DNA from: Bryum argenteum
Lineage: Eukaryota > Streptophyta > Bryopsida > Bryales > Bryaceae
Length of the DNA: 64,000 nucleotides
Reading direction: 5' to 3'
Assembly: GCA_037043015.1 (NCBI GenBank)
Contig: CM073323.1
Span: forward strand, 8,122,001-8,186,000
The first letter of the stretch is position 1. Each line of letters starts with the position of its first letter. The notes under the pieces were generated by a model that saw only the letters and a list, made by a program, of their open reading frames with translations, ran no database searches and was not told where the DNA came from. The translations under genes were made by a program, and so were the position numbers. Positions 1 through 12,389 of the stretch are shown in pieces.

Positions 1-542
1 AGCATGGTCCACTTCTCACGCTCGCTGTCGTACATGTGCATGCACTCACCGAATAACACGACCTTGTAAGCTTTGGCAGAGTAATCGACTGCAAGAGTTG
101 GGAGCACGAGGTCCAAGTCCACGATGGGAGGGAGGAGTTTAAGGGACTTCGTGACGGGGTGGCAGACATAGAGCGCTTTGAGATCGGAGCTCCGGTAGAG
201 GACAAGAAAGAGTCCTCCTGCGGCGTCCACAGTGTCGAGCCAGTAATTAGGGTTGCGGGTGGGGTTAGCCTGGTCGACGAGGTACGTGCTGTCGAGGTTG
301 TAGAAGCGTTCGTCCGCGAGGTCGAGCACGCACCAACCCGCGTCGCTGTTGCGGCACTTGCCGGGAGTGAGGAGCACGTAGAAGCGTTGCCGCGGCGCCA
401 GGGCGCACAGGGTCCCGAACTCTGGTGAGTCTATGAGAGCGTTCCATTGCTTGCAGACGGCGCGCAGACGGCACACTGAGGGCACCGGCAGGAACCCAAA
501 AATGCGCATCAGAATGTCGAGCGGCAATTCCACGCTCGCCAT
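1..542 (-). CDS. F-box protein (5' part, runs off left edge)
   Basis: On the minus strand an ATG at 542 opens a frame that stays open to the window edge (180 codons). The N-terminus, roughly residues 4-35, reads as an F-box: PLDILMRIFGFLPVPSV, then CRLRAVCKQW. It is the Skp1-binding module of SCF ubiquitin ligases, so the protein is probably a substrate receptor. After it come LYVCHPVTKSLKLLPPI and a VDYSAKAYKVVLFGE segment, typical of the kelch/beta-propeller half of plant F-box/kelch or F-box-associated proteins. No intron is visible in this stretch. The 3' end and any further propeller blades lie outside the window. The target cannot be inferred. Plus-strand frames over the same bases are shadows. 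Confidence 0.85.
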   Translation of the reverse strand, partial: MASVELPLDILMRIFGFLPVPSVCRLRAVCKQWNALIDSPEFGTLCALAPRQRFYVLLTPGKCRNSDAGWCVLDLADERFYNLDSTYLVDQANPTRNPNYWLDTVDAAGGLFLVLYRSSDLKALYVCHPVTKSLKLLPPIVDLDLVLPTLAVDYSAKAYKVVLFGECMHMYDSEREKWTM

Positions 543-969
543 CGCAGAAACTCCCCTCCCCTCCCCTCCGAAGCTCCGGAATGCTAATACGGAATCTTCA
601 CTCCAGCAGGAATGCGCGGCGGCGGCCCATATTCATTGTCGCATCCTGTGCCACCCCAGAAATCAGTAAACCCCAACCCTCTGGTTACCGACAATTTGGT
701 TACCATCCTCGGCAATCCACTTGCGGAAGCTTGAAGCAACCTCAGTGGCGACCAAAAGCTTTCGAGCTAGAATTGAGCTTTTCGGTGAGAGTGAAGCGGT
801 GATTGCAATTGAGTGTGTACGAGATGAGTAGAAGGAATTGGAAAAGGAGATTGTCGCTGCGGCGCTCCGGAGGAATGCAAGCTGTAGGGATGGGAAGGGA
901 CAGTGGGGGGCAGAGGGGTGGCTTGGCTGTGAAGGCTGTCTGTAGACTTCGGATACCTTCTCAAGACTG

Positions 970-1060
970 GACTTCCGAGTTGCAAGACCCCTTGATTCCA
1001 GGACTTCCGAGTTTCAAGACCCCTTGATTCCAAGACCCCTTGAGTTCCAAGACTTCCAGG
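970..1060. repeat. Tandem 32 bp repeat
   Basis: Two near-identical 32 bp units (970-1001 and 1002-1033) begin GACTTCCGAGTT and end CCTTGATTCCA. A rearranged partial third unit follows to about 1060. It is a small minisatellite upstream of the F-box gene. Confidence 0.8.
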
Positions 1061-1269
1061 CAGATTGATGCGGAATAACAAGTGGGATAACAAATCTTTG
1101 AGTGTAATTCAGGAACAAGGTGCCTCACCATAACCTAAATGTATAGGGTTGTGCACTAACAAGAGGATGCAGTGGATATTCCATTCCAAGGGTGGGGAAA
1201 GCGTGGAAAGTCAATAACCATGTCAATCAAGGTGTGTGGAACAATTTGGAGGTGCGTTTAGCCCACAAT

Positions 1270-1550
1270 AGCAACACCACGATTGTTCTGACAACAAGAC
1301 TTTTCAAGAGCATGATTTTCAACGCCGATAACGACCTCTGGTTGCACCCCTGTACAATAACAAAAACACAATAATTCAATGCCGATAACGGCCTCCAGGT
1401 GCTCCCCACGTATGATAACAACACCATGCTTGTTCAACGCCAACAACTTCCAGGGGCTCTTCACGAACCACGATTGTTGAATGCGGATAGTGACATCTCT
1501 GTGTCCACCGTATCTTTAAAACACCACGATTGTTCAATGCCGACAGTGAA
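1270..1550. repeat. Degenerate ~50 bp tandem repeat
   Basis: A core resembling AACACCACGATTGTTCAATG followed by CCGATAACGACCTC recurs about six times, starting near 1271, 1308, 1364, 1420, 1466 and 1519, with spacing of 37-56 bp. The copies have drifted, so this is an old array. Confidence 0.7.
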
Positions 1551-2399
1551 AAAACATGGCATGAAAAGACATTTACTTTACTTCAATATGTGTGCCATGT
1601 CATAAATAGCTACAAATGACACCAACATAAATATACATGGAATACAACAATTTGAACCAAAAATCTACAATTACTAAACCATTCAAATATTGATGAAAAG
1701 GTAACATTTACCAAATCCCAAAATTAATATAGGAACCTCAGTCCTCCCCAAAGCTTCATATGAATCGAATGGCGAGGCCCCGGTCTCAATGATTCCCAAG
1801 AGCAACTTTAACTACCACATCTAATATCCATAACTTATCCAAATATTATTATTCAAATTGCCCTAATCTGCACAATCACATGGAGCTTATGAGCATGCCA
1901 AACTGAAATTTATGCAGTTATCGCACACTCAAATGTGCCAATCTAAAATTCAAGCGATTATCGGAGCACCTCGATGCAGCATCATGATTGTGTCAATTAC
2001 GGAGTATTTGGTTCAAGAGAATTTTTATGACAGTGAAGTAGTTGAACAGGAAATTCAAACTCCAGTGTGGCCCACATTACTTAGAGAAATCGGGTTAGTG
2101 AAGCCGAAATCCATCTCTCCAAGCAAAAGAACGAAAATGTGGCTCTATCTTATTACTACAAATGAAAAAGACGTCAAGATTTGTAGTATAATGTTCCACT
2201 TAGAAACCCAATCTGAGACCCACTTATCATCCGAACGTGGAAGCACAAAAACTGACTGGATCTACAATCACGTACGACGGCTTTATCATGTCTGGTCAAG
2301 AGGTAATCGAACGAGCTTACTTGAAACAAGTGAGGCACTTCTTCTATTCGTTTACTCGTAGTGTAATGTACAGAATTGCAGACTCAGAATAAATACCGC

Positions 2400-2405
2400 T
2401 TTATT
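2400..2405 (-). terminator. Polyadenylation signal of TCF25 homologue
   Basis: AATAAA on the minus strand, 24 bp beyond the TGA at 2429-2431 of the TCF25 homologue. It fits a plant near-upstream poly(A) element, though the spacing from the stop codon is short. Confidence 0.45.
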
Positions 2406-2428
2406 CCATATAAGCTCAACTACTGAAA

Positions 2429-5400
2429 TCATAATGGTCCTTCCCCACCCTGCATCTGTTGGAGGATATCCAGGATTCCTGCATCCAACATTCCTGTCGA
2501 ATATCACAAACAATGCATGTCAGCTAGGAACTCAATACGATTGAAAGAGGAGTCGGAGAAAAGCGACTGCTTACCCTGTATATCTGGAACAAAATCTCCA
2601 AAGACGGCGTTCCCGGGAAGCTGTGGAGGTGCACCTTGGCCTTGAAAGAACTGCTGTATTTCCTCTGGAGGTAGAGTTGCTGTTGAATCCGAGAAGTCTG
2701 AAACTCGCAAATGATTATACCTGTACAGTAATCACCAATTCCATTTGATAAATCATTCTCAAAGAAGTGCAAGTATATGTGGTCTCATTTCAAAGCTAAA
2801 AAATCGAATCACGGAAGGTGATCTATCGTCAGAACTGTAGGTTGATCGAGCATGATAGAAGTCCTTACTCATTCTCGTCTGCAGGAAAAGCTTCCTTGAG
2901 CACACAAGCCCAGTTGGCGATTTCCCATCCACCATTCTCTGTTGCTGCCTCATCAGCAATAGCAACCACAGCTTGAGCGCCCTCCTTCAGCCATGCTTGA
3001 ACATCAGGAGCTCTCCAGACTAAATAGTTCCTAGCTACGTAAATGTCTATTAGGTGCTCAAGAGTAGGGCTATCTGAAGACACTTCGCTAAAATGGTTGT
3101 GCTTCAGAATCTTTCCCCAGGCAGCATCCTCTTTGATAGGTGCTTTCTCCACTATCTTTTTCAAGAAACCAGGGTGCATCATCAGCGCCCGTATCAATAG
3201 CTTCCTCGAGGTCTCCTCTTCTGCGGGTACAGCTTCAGGTGACTTAGGCTGCGATGCCTTGCCATTCGATTTGCTGTGACAAAGTCAAGATAAGTTGATC
3301 AGAAGTGGTACCACCGAAAGAAAATACCAGCAACAACCACTGTAATCTAAGCAATTACACCAACTGAGTGAACTTTTTCTAGTGATGTTTAAACATATCA
3401 ATACTAGTAACACACAATAATCATCGTGTACCTTATCCTTTGCTAATTGCAACAAACAGTGAGTCGGGGTAACGAACTATCATCCAACAAAACCTGCGAC
3501 TATGAACGAAAGGTACAGCTCATTTCTTGTTTGGAGCTCTGCGTACCTGGAAGAGCTGGAAGCAGAAGCTTGGTCTTCAATATGAAACTGGGCCAGTGCA
3601 AGTGACAAGGAAAAGCTTGGCAGCAGCGACCACGATCGATCATTCCCGTAATCTCGTACAAATTTCTTCAACCATTGATACTGCTCGGCCCTTATCGCAA
3701 AATAATCGATACAAAACAGTGACCCCATAGGGTCATCTAAGTTCAACGAGAACAACACCTTACAGACTTCAAATGCTGTCCGGTGGCATCCTCGTCTATC
3801 CAAGTGTTGCATGTGCTTGAATAAAGCAACAAATAAAGGTTTGTTCGGGTCCCATGCGAAGTCCAACCTACATCTTCCAGTTGTGATGTTAAACGAAGGA
3901 TGCCACGCACATTCTAATGCGTAGAGAGCTTTCTCTAATAGTTCAGCTGATACTTGACTCTCACCCATATGTCTGTACATTTCTGCCAGAGTCAATAGGG
4001 AATCGATATGATACGGATGTCGATTAACCATCATCACTATGGTATTTGGGTCATGCGAAGCTGTACATTCCTCGTATCTCCTCTGTAGTTCCTGATACGA
4101 GCTCGAAAATGTGTATCTGCAGTAAAAAACATCGCTTTCAGGATGAAGTGGGATACATATACAGAAGTGCACAACTCAAAAGACAGGCTCAGCTAAATAA
4201 CAGAAGCTTTACATCAATTTCAGAATGCAAATGAGGAATAGACTCCATTGATACATTCATGGTCACTTAGGTATTGTCATGTTAAAATGACTAAGATACT
4301 GCAGCTGTTTCATAGCCTTACTTGGTAAGTTCCACGTAAGAGATGAGTACAGATGAAATGCAGAGGTCAGTTACCTGAAAAAGCTGAGACCATCTCTTGT
4401 CTCAATACACTCCATAGAGAGTCCACCTTCAAGTCGCGGCCACTCCTCATGAGGCGTAACCAACAGAGTCTTCTTCAATGAAGGTCGACCTCCTCTTTGA
4501 GGAACCTGACGCTTCCGACCAGCAACCACACCAGTCCCGTCGCCACCCCTTTCCGCTGCATTTATGACTTTCGATCCAAAGATACGCCGTAGTTCATCTT
4601 CTGCTCTCAGGTAACGAGTATCCCCACCTAGAATCTCAAATGGATATACATCTGCATGCCAAGAATGCTAATTTTCAGGCTACAAAGACTCCATAACTTG
4701 AAAGCCGTAACACTTGAAAGTATAAATCTCCTCCTTGAAATCCATATATCTTTCAGGAGAAGAACATAACGTCAGCCCTATGCCATTCGCAACCAAACCT
4801 ACATACAATCAGATTGAGGCGTCTGCAGAATATGCTCGCTATTGTGGTCACAAAATCGATTAGCTAGAGCAAGTATAATGAAGTACCTGCCGCAGTTCCT
4901 GAAACGGAGGTTGGCACATTCCTTTCGTTTTGAAGTGCCAACTTCTCCAGTAATTCATCTACAGACTCTTCCTCAGCTGCAGGGGTGGTTTTCAGAGTGC
5001 CCGATGTTGAACTCTTCCCTTTCTTCTTTCCTTTACTTTTCTTCTTGCTCTTGCTCACATTGGTTGTTGGTGCACTTTTCTTTGCGGGATGGGGCTCAAT
5101 GTGAACATCGACCTCATCTTTTTCATCCGCATCATCTTCGTCTTCATTCTCCTGCGCACAATAGCAAGCCAAGCTGAGCGCAACTACAATATCGCAAGAA
5201 CCAATATACAACAAATCAACACCGTCTTCGATGACATGAACCTGTGTCACATCTACCGCTTGTATTACTTTCATATCAAAAAGCAGATTTCAAGACTTAA
5301 TCAGACTCCAGACAGATATCAGCACTGTTGTCTTCCCGAGAACTACTGTTGCATGAAGTGAACTGAAGAGGAGTGGCATGGGCTGGATATGAGTGGCTTG

Positions 5401-5545
5401 CCTCTGATCCAAGAAGGCTGAAAAGATTCAGTGCAGGTTTCCCAGTTGGTCTCTCCTCCACTTCATCATCAGTCGATCCTTCAACTTCGGTTGATTGCTG
5501 CGTTTCCTGCTCCTTCAACGCCCGCCTTAGCATGCGAGCCGACAT
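2429..5545 (-). CDS. TCF25: TCF25/Nulp1 family protein (RQC1 homologue)
   Basis: Seven exons were deduced from splice sites and phase: 5545 to about 5300, 5151-4887, 4651-4375, 4116-3547, 3273-2869, 2720-2575 and 2493-2429, giving about 650 residues, as in plant and human TCF25. The start MSARMLRRALKEQE matches the family's conserved opening. Next come a Lys-rich stretch (SKSKKKSKGKKKGK), the DELRRIFGS block, GLSFFRYTFSSSYQ, HPYHIDSLLTLAEMYRHMGE, a TPR-like helical core (RALMMHPGFL, LIDIYVARNYLVWRAP) and LRVSDFSDSTATLPPEE near the end. In yeast and human this protein is a subunit of the ribosome quality control complex, where it assists Listerin in tagging stalled nascent chains; the plant role is inferred. 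The exon 1 donor is uncertain, because no GT lies in the phase-0 position required by the chosen exon 2 acceptor. Confidence 0.93.
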
Positions 5546-5760
5546 GATTTGAGGCTGCTGATTCTCCCTAGCTTCCGGCAATCCCGACCTCCTGATCCCA
5601 AGTGTGCAATTCACGTATCAATATTCTGAAAGACTAAATCAGTGCCACCAGTCTTAGGTCCAGTCAAACCCCAGTTTCAACACATCCACCTCTATGGCCG
5701 TCCGAATAAACCCTAAATTAAACCCCCTCACCTTCTAGGATTTTCTAGAATCTTCAGAAG

Positions 5761-6534
5761 CCAGGGCCAATGCGCTCTTAAAAAGAGAGAAACGTCTGAC
5801 TCTGAATAAGTTGCTCCTAACCTAGATTCACTACTCAGTTGGAGAAACCATGCTACTTGCATTCAAGGCATTCGACCATGACCTAATGAAGACTGATCGA
5901 GCGATCCTACGACCAACATCAAGCTCGAGCTCAAACATTTCTTGTTTGAGAAGTCGCTTACCTCTCAATTGCACAAACTACCGCTTTGGAAAGCCAACTG
6001 CGAAGCTACCATCTGAGATTGTGCTCTCAATATCTTCCTAAGCCAGGGTAACAAGCGCTTCGAAAAAGAGAGCGACTCCTATTCCAGAATAATTTGCACC
6101 GAAACCTATATTCTCAGCTCAACCTACTAATTGCAATGACATAATTCATTCGACCATGACCTAATATAGACTTTGATAATGTTCATCAAGCTCGAGCTAA
6201 AGCGTTAATGTTTAAGCAGTCGCTGACCTCGCAATTAGATAAAACACCGCTTAGAAAAGCCAAAAGCGCAAATCTCAATGTCCAGAAATCCTCCTGTTCT
6301 TCAGAGAAGAGAGAGCCTCTCAATCCAGAGTAAGTTGCTCCAAACCTAGATTTTCAGTTCAATCTTTCGTTCAATTAGAGGGACCATGCTACTTGCAATG
6401 ACCATGACCTAAAGGGGACTGTCAGACTTCAACGACCTGTCGAACGATCCTACATCAAGCTTGAGTTCAAAACTTCTTGTTTAAGCAGTCGCTTACATCG
6501 CAATTCAACAAATTATCGCTACCGAAAGCAGGGA
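5761..6534. repeat. Three diverged ~240-280 bp tandem units
   Basis: Three consecutive copies start near 5761, 6043 and 6281. Each contains, in the same order, an AAAAAGAGAG-type purine run, a TTGCTCC-AACCTA segment, TTCGACCATGACCTAA or its derivative, CATCAAGCTCGAGCT and an AGCAGTCGCTTAC-CTCGCAATT block. They are unequal in length and well diverged. They lie just upstream of the TCF25 start, so they could be promoter-proximal duplications. Confidence 0.8.
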
Positions 6535-7348
6535 AATATGCAGCCCTGACCCCGAAACCTCACCAAATGTTCTCCAATTTCTTTCGCGATTTCCGTAAGA
6601 AGGTGAGGATGTCTACTGCAATCTTCGGAGCGAAGGCTGCAATTGAGATACCGAGTCCACAATTTCAATCGAGGTCGTCAACAAAGAAAGTAAAGGTTTC
6701 GGCGACGAAGAGGGGGACGTGAGGTTTGTATGAATGCCGCTCCCAAAGTTCTCGAAGTTCCCAGAACGATCTCAATGTTCCCCCAAGAGTTTCAAACTTT
6801 TGAAAATTAAATTGTTTTCATTTCACCAATTCATTCACAACTGATTTAGACTAAAAGTGAAAGGATCGTGAAGTTTGATACATAACATTGTAAAGAAAAA
6901 GATTTGTAAAGAAAAGAAATGGAAAGTAGTGAGATTTTAAAAACCTTCGAGCATGATTTGAATAGTACTTTTATATATATATCATAGCCTTAATTCCTAA
7001 AAGTCCAATTGACAATATTGCTCTTGATTCCAATTTCTATAGGCCTTGGTAGGTCACAAATAGCCTATTTTCAAAAATACAAATTTTAATCTCTAGGCAT
7101 GGAGCTATATGTTACCATTGATTTGTAATCCATGGCCTGGCTATGGAATAAATACCTCATTATCTATTCTCAAGGCACCCTCCATATACCATACCCTCAA
7201 TCGTCAATGATTATGCTCAAGCCATGATTTGCTAATAATGGTTGGATTTTCTTCAGCGGTATCGTATACTCGTTAATATGGTAGGATACGGTTTGGATGG
7301 TCTTGATTACTTATAAACATCAAATGTTGAATTTTTTGAGAGACAATA
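6535..7348. other. Spacer between triplicated repeat and copia element
   Basis: An open frame (6477-6722, +) begins inside the third repeat copy and contains FSNFFRDFRKKVRMSTAIFG, but nothing supports it as a gene. The rest is AT-rich and featureless up to the GTTTT target site at 7349. Confidence 0.4.
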
Positions 7349-7353
7349 GTTTT

Positions 7354-7615
7354 TGTTGTGGAGGAACCGCCGGATCTCCCGGGTCCACGCTCCACCGCTC
7401 ACCCTCTTATCCGATCAAACCATTAGAGTATTGATGACACAGTAGATTACGGAGATCATGGGGTAGGTGCCTTTAATGCACGGGGCGGCCACGCCACCAC
7501 TACCATTCCTTCTGTAACGACTTTCCCTCTACTTAAGGATTTCTCCTGATTTCTTCGGGCTCTTCTCTCTCATTCTTTTTTCTTGTCAGTCTGGGAGCTC
7601 TGCCGGCTCCCAACA
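7354..7615 (+). repeat. 5' LTR of copia element
   Basis: 262 bp, TGTTGTGGAGG...GGCTCCCAACA, same length as the 3' LTR. The downstream CGTTATCAGCACTGC contains a match to the TTATCAGCAC primer-binding segment seen in many plant copia elements. Confidence 0.95.
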
Positions 7616-8478
7616 CGTTATCAGCACTGCATTTTGTTTTTTCGTAGCTGAGCTTCTTTTGCTTTTCATGATGATCTCCTTTACCGAAAACATGACTTAT
7701 GATGATCGATCCCCTTAAAGTCCGGTTAGATTAGACATTGCTCCTGCCATGCCCTCCACCCCTCTGCTCAAAAGGGACCTCTGTCCTCGCCAGCAGATTC
7801 GATCATCATTTGCTCTAGGCGTCTTCGGGTCGTCGTCGTCCTGTCAGGGTTATGTTTTTAGCGCTCGAACTGCTGGCATCAAGCGAACGGTGCATTGAAG
7901 GCGATTGCCATTTTCAAAATAACAGAAATCTAGTGATAGCAGCAGCAGCCTTCCTGAGCTTTTAAGGTAGTGGTGACTGACAGACAGACAAATAGTCAGT
8001 CTGCAAGGCACTGGCGCTATTGGAGGTGGTACGTACGCACGTACTGGCTCACATCTGCTGGTCAAGGGATCCGCGCCGTCACAGCAGCTACGGAGCTGCG
8101 CCGCCACTGCAACTAACAGGCTGCTTCACCACCGCAGCACCGGGTCGTGCCGAGTTGCTTCGAGTTGAGCTGCTTCACCACTGCAAACAGCAAGCTGCTC
8201 CGGCGCCGTAGTCAGCGAACTGCCTAGCCACTGCAGCCACCGAGCTGCTTCGTACTCGCAGCCACCGAGCTGCGCCGCCACTGCAGCTCCCAAACTGCTC
8301 CATCATTCGGTCAACGACCCGAGCCGCCGCTACAGCAAGCAGCCTCGTCATTACCTACCCTCCCCGAAACACCGAAATTTCCGACTGTAGGTGACAACGT
8401 AAACCGCAACATCGCAGACACAACATCGACAGCGTTGACAGCTCCGATATTCTCGGGGAAGCAATACAATCGCTGAAC
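7616..8478 (+). other. Untranslated leader of copia element
   Basis: This is the region between primer site and Gag ATG. Its second half (about 8090-8310) is an irregular repeat of CTGCTTCACCACTGCAG-like and CCACCGAGCTGC-like words, about 30 bp apart, more than five times. No continuous protein was recognised. Confidence 0.7.
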
Positions 8479-9893
8479 ATGCTGGACTTCGTACTCCATC
8501 CCACCATCATGGCAACCATGCGCGAGACCCGCACGCAGACATTGATGTTTGACCCACTCTCTCCCGATGGCACGAATTTCTTGGAGTGGAACAGCGATGT
8601 TACCACATACCTCTGTGCCGAAGAGCTCGATGGCGCACTCGATCGCGTGACTGCAGCGGAGATGGCTACTCTCTGGCGCTACCGAGCACTCATGATTATA
8701 CGGCGACATCTCGATCCGTCGCTACGACAACAATACATTGAGTGCCAAGATCCTGCAGATCTTTGGCAACAGCTCCAGAATCGATTCCGGCACGGTACGA
8801 GTCTCTTACTCCTGCAAGCCAGAAGTGAGTGGATGAATCTTCGTGTTTTGGATTTTCCTAACATGCAGGGCTTCAATGGCGAACTCCATCGCATTACTGC
8901 GCAATTGCGGATGAGCGGTGATCGTGTGACCGATGCGGAACTAATCGACAAGACGCATCAACATTCCCACCGGCGACTGCAATCTTGTCCCAACAGTATC
9001 GGAATATGCGCTTCGCAACCCATTCCGAGCTCATGTCAAACCTGCTCATGGCTGAGAAGCAGCAGGTCATCCTGCTCAAGAACGCGGAGTCCAGACCTGC
9101 TCGCGAGGTGCATGCTACAGAACCAGCCCAAACTTCACAACCGGCCGTCACCACCACTCCAGGATCAGCAAGCGTCACCACCACGACGAACACCGATCGC
9201 GAGGTCCATAGCACCGAGGCCGCGAAGCGGAATCCGCGTGGATACACTGGTCGAGAAGGAGGCCGCGGCCGTGACTCCAGAGGTGAGCATTCCCGTAACC
9301 ACTATCGTGACAACCGCAGGGATGGCAACCGACACGACAACCGCGATCGAGACTCAAACCAGAGGTATTCAAACTATACTCGGTTCGACTCTCAGTACGA
9401 GAGGAATGGCCAGTCAAGTCGGTCCTCTAAGTCTGATCATGGTCCCGGTCCGTGTCATAAGTGCGGGCGTCACGGGCATTTTGCCCGGGAATGTCGTACC
9501 GCACCATACTTTGTCGACATGTACCAGGAATTACTCAAGTTGAAGGAGGAGAAGAGGGAGGTGCACACCCTCGATGCTCCCTCCTTCAGCAATATCGATC
9601 TTGAGAACTATATGACACAGTTAAGTCCAGAAATTGTGTCTAAGCCGGGTATTGTACTGCTCGATAGTGCATCTACCCACACAATTTTGAGGAGTCCAGC
9701 GTTCTTTGAGTCTTCATGCATGCGCGGACCCTGGCAGGAGTGGAAGGTACTCACCATTGCCGGAAGCCAAAACTTCATGTTCCGGGAGGGCCGGGCAATG
9801 ATTGAATTGCCTGGGGGATTCCCCCTTGTATGTGAACAGGCCATGTATGCCCCTGACGCACCCCGGAGCCTGATCAGCTACCGGGACTTGTGA
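8479..9893 (+). pseudogene. copia Gag and protease region, frameshifted
   Basis: An ATG at 8479 opens Gag in one frame: FLEWNSDVTTYL, LWRYRALMIIRRHLDPSL and LWQQLQNRFRH are typical of copia Gag (UBN2/retrotran_gag type). Near 8950-8960 the homology moves to another frame (TFPPATAILSQQYRNMRF), as expected after loss of one base. The new frame carries the CCHC zinc knuckle CHKCGRHGHFAREC and the aspartic protease signature LLDSASTHT, and then stops at TGA 9891-9893. The frame continues beyond that stop, so the stop is a nonsense mutation inside the polyprotein. Confidence 0.93.
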
Positions 9894-12389
9894 AAGAATG
9901 GGATCCATATCTCCACTTCGGTGGACAATAATGATTATGGCACGGAGGTGCTTAAACTCCAACCCCGCACCGGCGCGCCCATTGAAGTCAGAGCAACCAC
10001 GACAGGCCTCTACCCAGTTCAAATGAACGTGCCAAGTCCAGCACAGCTCGAGTGCAACTTCACCGCACTACCTCGTGCCCAACTTTGGCACCGGAGATTT
10101 GGCCACCCCGGCACCACCATACTTCGCCGGATACTGCCGATTCTAGAGGGCCACACGTTGAACACAAGTGATGCAGACAAGGCAACAGACTGCGTAGCGT
10201 GCATCTAGGGGAAGTACTCCAAGCACCCAGCGAAGTGGAAGCTCCCCACAGAACTCCCACAATCGCTGGAGCGCCTGCACGGTGACATTTGCGGCCCAAT
10301 CAATCCCCAATTGGATCAGTTCTCGTATTTCTTAGTGTTGGTAGATGCTTCTGGTAGCCACTCCGAGGTGTCATTGTTGACAACTCGGAATATGGCATTC
10401 CCTAAGCTCTTAGCTATGCTCATCAAATTTAGAGCCCATTTTCCAGATAAACCAATAAAAACACTAAGGATGGATAATGCCATGGAATTCCGATCTCACT
10501 TGTTTGAGGACTATTGCACGGCGTCCGGAATTGCGCTCACCTACGCAGTTCCGTACGAGCACGCGCAAAATGGCCTTGCCGAAGCATACATAAAGAAAAT
10601 CCAACTGGTAACTAGGCCCTTGCTCATTCATGCTAACCTCCCCGCAACAATGTGGGGTCATGCAGTTTTGCATGCCGCCACCTTGCTCAGGTATAGACCT
10701 ACATTGATTAACTCACAGACACCCTTAGAGTTAATTTCGGGTAGAACCCCGAATGTCAGACACTTGCGTGTCTTTGGGTGCCAGGTATTTGTACCAGCAC
10801 TCGAACCACAGGTCAAAACCATCAGCGTCCATCGTGTTGAAGGAATTTATGTCGGTTTTGATAGTCCAAGCATCATACGATACTTGGATTCCAAAACCGG
10901 TGCCCTTCACAAGGTATGTTTTAAGAACTGTCGGTTTATAGAACACATTTTCCCCTCGGTTCCCAACCAAGGAGAAAACAAGCCACTTCTCTTCCGTGCC
11001 ACCCAGAGCTTTACTATGAATCCTGACCCTAGGACTGCTATCTCCGAGACCGAAGTCCAGAAGCTATTGCAGCTTCAGAGTATCGCTAACAAGGTCCCAG
11101 ATAGTTTTGACTCCGGTCCTAGAATTCTTCGTAATCCCATTCCGGGTTCTGGGAATCCAAAACCCACACCCGGGATGAAGCCCATTAAAGATCCTGAGAC
11201 TCACAAAGAACCTAGAGTACCCAAGGTCCCCAAGCAACCTAAAACCCCAAAGGCGCCCAAGACACCAACAACCAAGAAGCCCAAGGTAACAGCCGCTAAC
11301 CTTGTTGACAACCCAACTGAGATTGCAGGTCCCCAGCCACTAGCTGAGTCACACTTATCCCAACCTGAGGAGTTGAACCTCACCTTGGGGTCTTACTACC
11401 CGGTTGCGGTGATGGGATTACACCAAGGCCACTACACCGGATCCCATCGGAACTCGGAAGTTAAGCACTCTTCCGAAGTTCAAGCACCCATAGAATTAGA
11501 AATAGAGGCGTTTATAACACAACTTTCATCACTTGATAACGATCCCATGACTCTTGAGCAAGCGCAGAAACGGCCGGATTGGCCACAATGGAAACTCGTG
11601 CTCGAAGCCGAGTATCACTCACTTCGTAAACGCGAAGTGTTTGGTACATTGCACACAGACCTCATATCCAAGCCCATTGGATATAAGCTAGTCTTCACGA
11701 GGAAACGAAACGAACAAGGACAAGTGACACGCTATAAAATCAGATGTGTTGCCCTGGGTTTTAACCAAAGACCGGGAGTGGACTTCGACCAGACATACTC
11801 CCCGGTAATGGATTGCTCTTCCTTCCGTTTCCTCATTGCTTTAGCTGTGCAGATGACATTGACCACGAAGCTACTCGATGTGGTAACTGCATACCTCTAC
11901 GGCGAGTTAGATGAGCAAATCTTCATTAAACCCCCGCCACACTTCTTAGATACCACTCCAACACCGCAAGCTGGAAGACACAACGGTCTTCGCTTGCGCA
12001 AGGCGTTGTATAGGCTTAAACAAGCCGGGCGGGCGTGGTACCATCACCTACGCCGTTTCCTCACTGAAAAAGGATTCATTTGCAACCAGGCACTATCTTG
12101 CATCTTTGCTCGAGCCAAGCGAGGTGAGTTTGTCATCCTTGCTGTATATGTCGATGACATAAATCTTGTTGGCTCACCCAAAATGTGTGTGCAAGTCGAA
12201 CAACTCCTTGTCGCCCGCTTCGAGATGAAGCTACTTGGGCGAATTTCCTTCTGTTTGTTCTACAGATACATCACCTTCCAGATGGAAGCATCCTACTCCA
12301 TCAGGACACCTACACGAAGAAACTCCTCCAGAGTTTCAACATGGCGCAATCGAACTCCGTATCCGCACCAATGATAGGCAGAAGCAAGA
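9894..12389 (+). pseudogene. copia integrase and reverse transcriptase region
   Basis: In the same frame as the protease, after one nonsense codon, comes the pre-integrase zinc domain (LWHRRFGHPG ... CVAC). It is cut by TAG at 10206-10208. The catalytic core shows Asp in LHGDICGPI, Asp in LRMDNAMEF and Glu in AQNGLAEAYIK, the D,D35E triad. A Pro/Lys-rich linker follows (about 11130-11290). Reverse transcriptase begins near WKLVLEAEYHSL and includes the catalytic YVDD in LAVYVDDINL at about 12145-12175. Near 12245-12265 the reading moves one frame (LQIHHLPDGSILLHQDTYTK continues the RT homology). The region ends at the nested insertion. Confidence 0.93.

Larger units (their letters stand above)
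543..2428. other. Intergenic DNA between F-box and TCF25 genes
   Basis: This is the presumed promoter side of the F-box gene and the 3' flank of the TCF25 gene. It is AT-rich from about 1600. It holds two local repeat clusters (listed separately) and open frames without protein-like character, including one at 1912-2361. No RNA gene was seen. Confidence 0.5.

Noticed and set aside
159-428. Plus-strand open frame over the F-box gene
   Set aside because: Shadow of the minus-strand F-box frame, which has a recognisable domain and runs off the edge.
1912-2361. 149-codon plus-strand open frame
   Set aside because: No recognisable motif, AT-driven, and lies in the 3' flank of the TCF25 homologue.
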